Assembly: GCF_018607995.1 (NCBI RefSeq) | Contig: NZ_JABBAL010000023.1 | Location: 124,001 to 188,000 of the forward strand | Length of the DNA: 64,000 bases | DNA from: Planktotalea sp. | Lineage (GTDB): Bacteria > Pseudomonadota > Alphaproteobacteria > Rhodobacterales > Rhodobacteraceae | Direction: 5' to 3' | Shown: positions 61,271 to 64,000 of the stretch, one piece after another | Position numbering within the stretch: the stretch's first letter is position 1 | Layout: every line of letters starts with the position of its first letter | Position numbers and translations under genes: made by a program | Notes under the pieces: generated by a model | The model's database searches: none | Seen by the model: only the letters and a program-made list of their open reading frames with translations | Told to the model about the DNA's origin: nothing

Positions 61271-61330
61271 CTTCATCTTTCGAAATAAACTTCACGGGGG
61301 TCTGGGGATGTGAAACCCCCGGCTCGCCCT
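61271..61330 (+). repeat. Dispersed intergenic repeat copy
   Basis: CTTCATCTTTCGAAATAAACTTCACGGGGGTCTGGGGATGTGAAACCCCCGGCTCGCCCTC. Confidence 0.65.
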
Positions 61331-61349
61331 CACAAAAAGGACCAACCCT

Positions 61350-61994
61350 ATGACATTGAAACTCTATTGCTTCGGCGAAAGTGGCAACGCTTACAAGGCC
61401 GCGCTTACTTTGGAATTGTCAGGCCTCCCTTGGGAGGCGGTTTATGTAGATTTCTTCGGGGGTGAAGCACGTTCCGACGCCTTCAAATCCAACGTCAATG
61501 CGATGGGTGAGGTGCCTGCATTGATCGATACGGATCACGACTACACGATCACCCAATCGGGCGCGATCCAAGACTACATTGTCCACCTAAGCCAAAAGCT
61601 GACGGGCGACAGCCCTGAAACGCGACGAGAAGTGTTGCGTTGGGTCTTGTGGGACAATCACAAGCTCAGTTCCGTCGCAGGACCTACGCGGTTCTTGATG
61701 AACTTCCTATCAGAGGACAAGCGCCCCAAAGAGGTTATCGCCTTCAATCAAGGCCGCCTGAAAGCTGCATACGCCGTTCTAAACGATCACCTTGCAGATA
61801 AAGACTGGATCGTTGGCCCATCCATCACAGTCGCCGACATCTCTTGTTGCGGTTACCTATTTTATCCAGAGCCGTTCGGTTTCACCCGCGCGGACTGGCC
61901 TCATATCGATGCTTGGCTCACACGGATTGAGCAGACGCCAGGTTGGAAACATCCCTATGATTTGATGCCCGGCAGCCCAGCTGATCGCGCTTAA
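61350..61994 (+). CDS. Glutathione S-transferase family protein
   Basis: MTLKLYCFGESGNAYKAALTLELSGLPWEAVYVDFF...GEVPALIDTDHDYTITQSGAIQDYI. Confidence 0.9.
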   Translation: MTLKLYCFGESGNAYKAALTLELSGLPWEAVYVDFFGGEARSDAFKSNVNAMGEVPALIDTDHDYTITQSGAIQDYIVHLSQKLTGDSPETRREVLRWVLWDNHKLSSVAGPTRFLMNFLSEDKRPKEVIAFNQGRLKAAYAVLNDHLADKDWIVGPSITVADISCCGYLFYPEPFGFTRADWPHIDAWLTRIEQTPGWKHPYDLMPGSPADRA

Positions 61995-62007
61995 GGAGAG
62001 CAATATT

Positions 62008-63219
62008 ATGACCGAAGCTTACATCTATGACACGCTGCGCACACCGCGTGGTAAAGGGCGCAAAGACGGATCACTCCATGAAATGACAAGCCTACGTCTG
62101 TCTGCGCAAACGCTGAATGCTGTTAAAAAACGCAACAACCTTGAGGGTCACGCTGTTGAGGACGTGATATGGGGCAACGTCACGCAAGTGATGGAGCAAG
62201 GAGGCTGTCTTGCACGCTCTGCTGTGCTCGCCTCTGATCTGGATGAACGTATCCCGGGCCTTGCGATCAATCGCTTTTGCGCGTCTGGCATGGAAGCGGT
62301 GAACCTGGCCGCGAACCAAGTCAAAGGTGGCGCGGGTGATGCCTATATCGCAGGCGGCGTTGAAATGATGGGTCGCGTTGCGATGGGCTCTGACGGTGCC
62401 GCGATTGCCGTTGATCCAAGTATTGCGATGGATCAGTATTTCGTCCCGCAGGGTATCTCTGCGGATATTATCGCAACGGAATACGGCTTCAGCCGTGACG
62501 AGGCTGACGCATTGGCTGTTGAATCCCAACGCCGTGCAAAAGTGGCTTGGGACGAAGGCCGTTTCGCCAAATCCGTGATCGGCATCAACGATCAGAACGG
62601 TATCCCGATCCTAGATCATGACGAATACATGCGTCCTCAAACGGATATGCAAAGCCTTGGTTCGCTGAACCCTGCGTTCCAAGCCATGGGTGAAGTCATG
62701 CCCGGTTTCGACAAAATCGCGCTGATGAAATACCCTCATCTTGAACGGATCAACCACATTCACCATGCAGGTAATTCTTCTGGTATCGTGGATGGCGCAG
62801 CTGCCGTTTTGATTGGCAACAAAGAGTTTGGTGAAAAACATGGTCTGAAGCCTCGGGCAAAGATCCGCGCGACAGCGAAGATCGGCACAGATCCGACCAT
62901 TATGCTGACTGGCCCTGTTCCAGTGACGGAAAAGATCCTTGCCGACAACGGCATGTCGATTTCAGACATTGATTTGTTCGAAGTGAACGAAGCCTTCGCA
63001 TCCGTCGTCATGCGCTTCATGCAGGCGTTCAACGTGGATCACGACAAGGTCAACGTGAACGGCGGTTCCATCGCGATGGGTCACCCGCTGGGTGCGACGG
63101 GTGCCATAATCATCGGCACGCTTTTGGACGAGCTAGAGCGCACAGGCAAAGGTGTTGGCCTGGCCACGCTTTGCATCGCATCCGGCATGGGCGCTGCAAC
63201 GATTATTGAGCGTGTTTAA
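62008..63219 (+). CDS. Acetyl-CoA C-acyltransferase (thiolase)
   Basis: INRFCASGMEAVNLAANQV (Cys nucleophile), NVNGGSIAMGHPLGATGA, LCIASGMGAATIIERV. Confidence 0.95.
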   Translation: MTEAYIYDTLRTPRGKGRKDGSLHEMTSLRLSAQTLNAVKKRNNLEGHAVEDVIWGNVTQVMEQGGCLARSAVLASDLDERIPGLAINRFCASGMEAVNLAANQVKGGAGDAYIAGGVEMMGRVAMGSDGAAIAVDPSIAMDQYFVPQGISADIIATEYGFSRDEADALAVESQRRAKVAWDEGRFAKSVIGINDQNGIPILDHDEYMRPQTDMQSLGSLNPAFQAMGEVMPGFDKIALMKYPHLERINHIHHAGNSSGIVDGAAAVLIGNKEFGEKHGLKPRAKIRATAKIGTDPTIMLTGPVPVTEKILADNGMSISDIDLFEVNEAFASVVMRFMQAFNVDHDKVNVNGGSIAMGHPLGATGAIIIGTLLDELERTGKGVGLATLCIASGMGAATIIERV

Positions 63220-63221
63220 AG

Positions 63222-63812
63222 ATGTGTTCGTCCAATGACCCAAAGATCGATCCGATAGCGGGGGCCGATGACGAAGACTTATTTTGTCCTCGCTCGCCGG
63301 CGATTGTTCAGATGGAAAAGGACGCAGTGGAACAACGGATGAAAGAGAGTGAAGCTCTTCACATCTACCAAGATTTCATCGACAGCATCAGCGAATGCGA
63401 CATGGCGGGCGACTTGGATGCTTGGTGTGGGCTTCACGCGCTGCCCTATACTGTTCACCTCGATGATCTCGATACAATCGTTAATACGCATGACGATACT
63501 CACAAGTTCTTCGCGATGATGACAGAGCTCGCTGAAAAACACAGCGTTGATCACATCAAGCGTGTCGGCAAAAGTGCGCAACGGATCAGTGACGACCAGA
63601 TCGAAGGGTATCATACCTGCTATCTGTTGAAGGAAGGGATTCAAATTGTAGAAGCCGTCGATTCACGCATGCGCATGCTAAAACAAAGTGGTCGCTGGTA
63701 CTTGGTAGAGATCACGAACAACCTCAGTAACCAGCAGTTTCCGTATCTGACGCCGAAAGTCTCGGACGGGCTGCAAACAACACATGCGATAAAGAGCCGA
63801 ATGCAGGACTGA
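63222..63812 (+). CDS. Hypothetical NTF2-like protein
   Basis: YQDFIDSISECDMAGDLDAWCGLHALPYTVHLDD...SRMRMLKQSGRWYLVEI; alpha+beta NTF2-like pattern. Confidence 0.5.
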   Translation: MCSSNDPKIDPIAGADDEDLFCPRSPAIVQMEKDAVEQRMKESEALHIYQDFIDSISECDMAGDLDAWCGLHALPYTVHLDDLDTIVNTHDDTHKFFAMMTELAEKHSVDHIKRVGKSAQRISDDQIEGYHTCYLLKEGIQIVEAVDSRMRMLKQSGRWYLVEITNNLSNQQFPYLTPKVSDGLQTTHAIKSRMQD

Positions 63813-63932
63813 CACAGCCCTAGAGCAAGCAAAGCAACACAAGACAACTGTGCGAATTTGGAAGTTGGAATGACGATCGCTGATCTAAATGATCTCTTCC
63901 TGAACAAATCGCCTCCAAACAGGAGATAAACT

Positions 63933-64000
63933 ATGACCGACTTTACAATGATCAAAGATGCCGACGGCATCGCAACAATCACGTGGGACGCCGTTGGCAA
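63933..64000 (+). CDS. Start of 3-hydroxyacyl-CoA dehydrogenase/enoyl-CoA hydratase (FadJ-like), truncated by window
   Basis: AGGAG ribosome-binding site then MTDFTMIKDADGIATITWDAVGK; downstream of thiolase. Confidence 0.6.
   Translation, partial: MTDFTMIKDADGIATITWDAVG

Noticed and set aside
1-64000. CRISPR arrays, prophage, integrons, toxin-antitoxin or defence islands
   Set aside because: No regularly spaced repeats, integrase/transposase ORF, phage structural genes or recognisable defence genes were seen.

Overview
The window looks like a chromosomal segment from a roseobacter-group alphaproteobacterium (Rhodobacteraceae). This is judged from gene content and synteny; no search was run. 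From left to right it carries: urea ABC transporter genes urtCBA (-) divergent from a complete urease operon ureD-A-B-C-E-F-G (+); rpsA, cmk and aroA (-) with extra genes between rpsA and cmk; trmB, several alpha/beta hydrolases, a threonine dehydratase-like gene and a haloacid dehalogenase; irr/fabA and fabB-fabI separated by an opposite-strand insertion; a miaB-phoH-ybeY-corC-lnt-metK block; an ADH/enolase-superfamily pair; an ABC exporter; tRNA-Gly(UCC); SRAP, 5'-nucleotidase, pyrD, MATE and thioesterases; and a beta-oxidation cluster with two MerR regulators. I saw no CRISPR array, prophage, intact transposon or obvious new defence or biosynthetic system. The least expected signals are: (1) a SAM/SAH-type riboswitch directly upstream of metK; (2) eight decayed or broken genes (in-frame stops, a 16-bp tandem duplication, internal-deletion frameshifts) between intact housekeeping genes; (3) a 16-codon ORF wedged between ureA and ureB with ATGA overlap; (4) a dispersed intergenic repeat family; (5) a triple ACGTAA array upstream of a MerR/acyl-CoA dehydrogenase operon. 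Family calls come from recognised protein motifs and need homology searches for confirmation.
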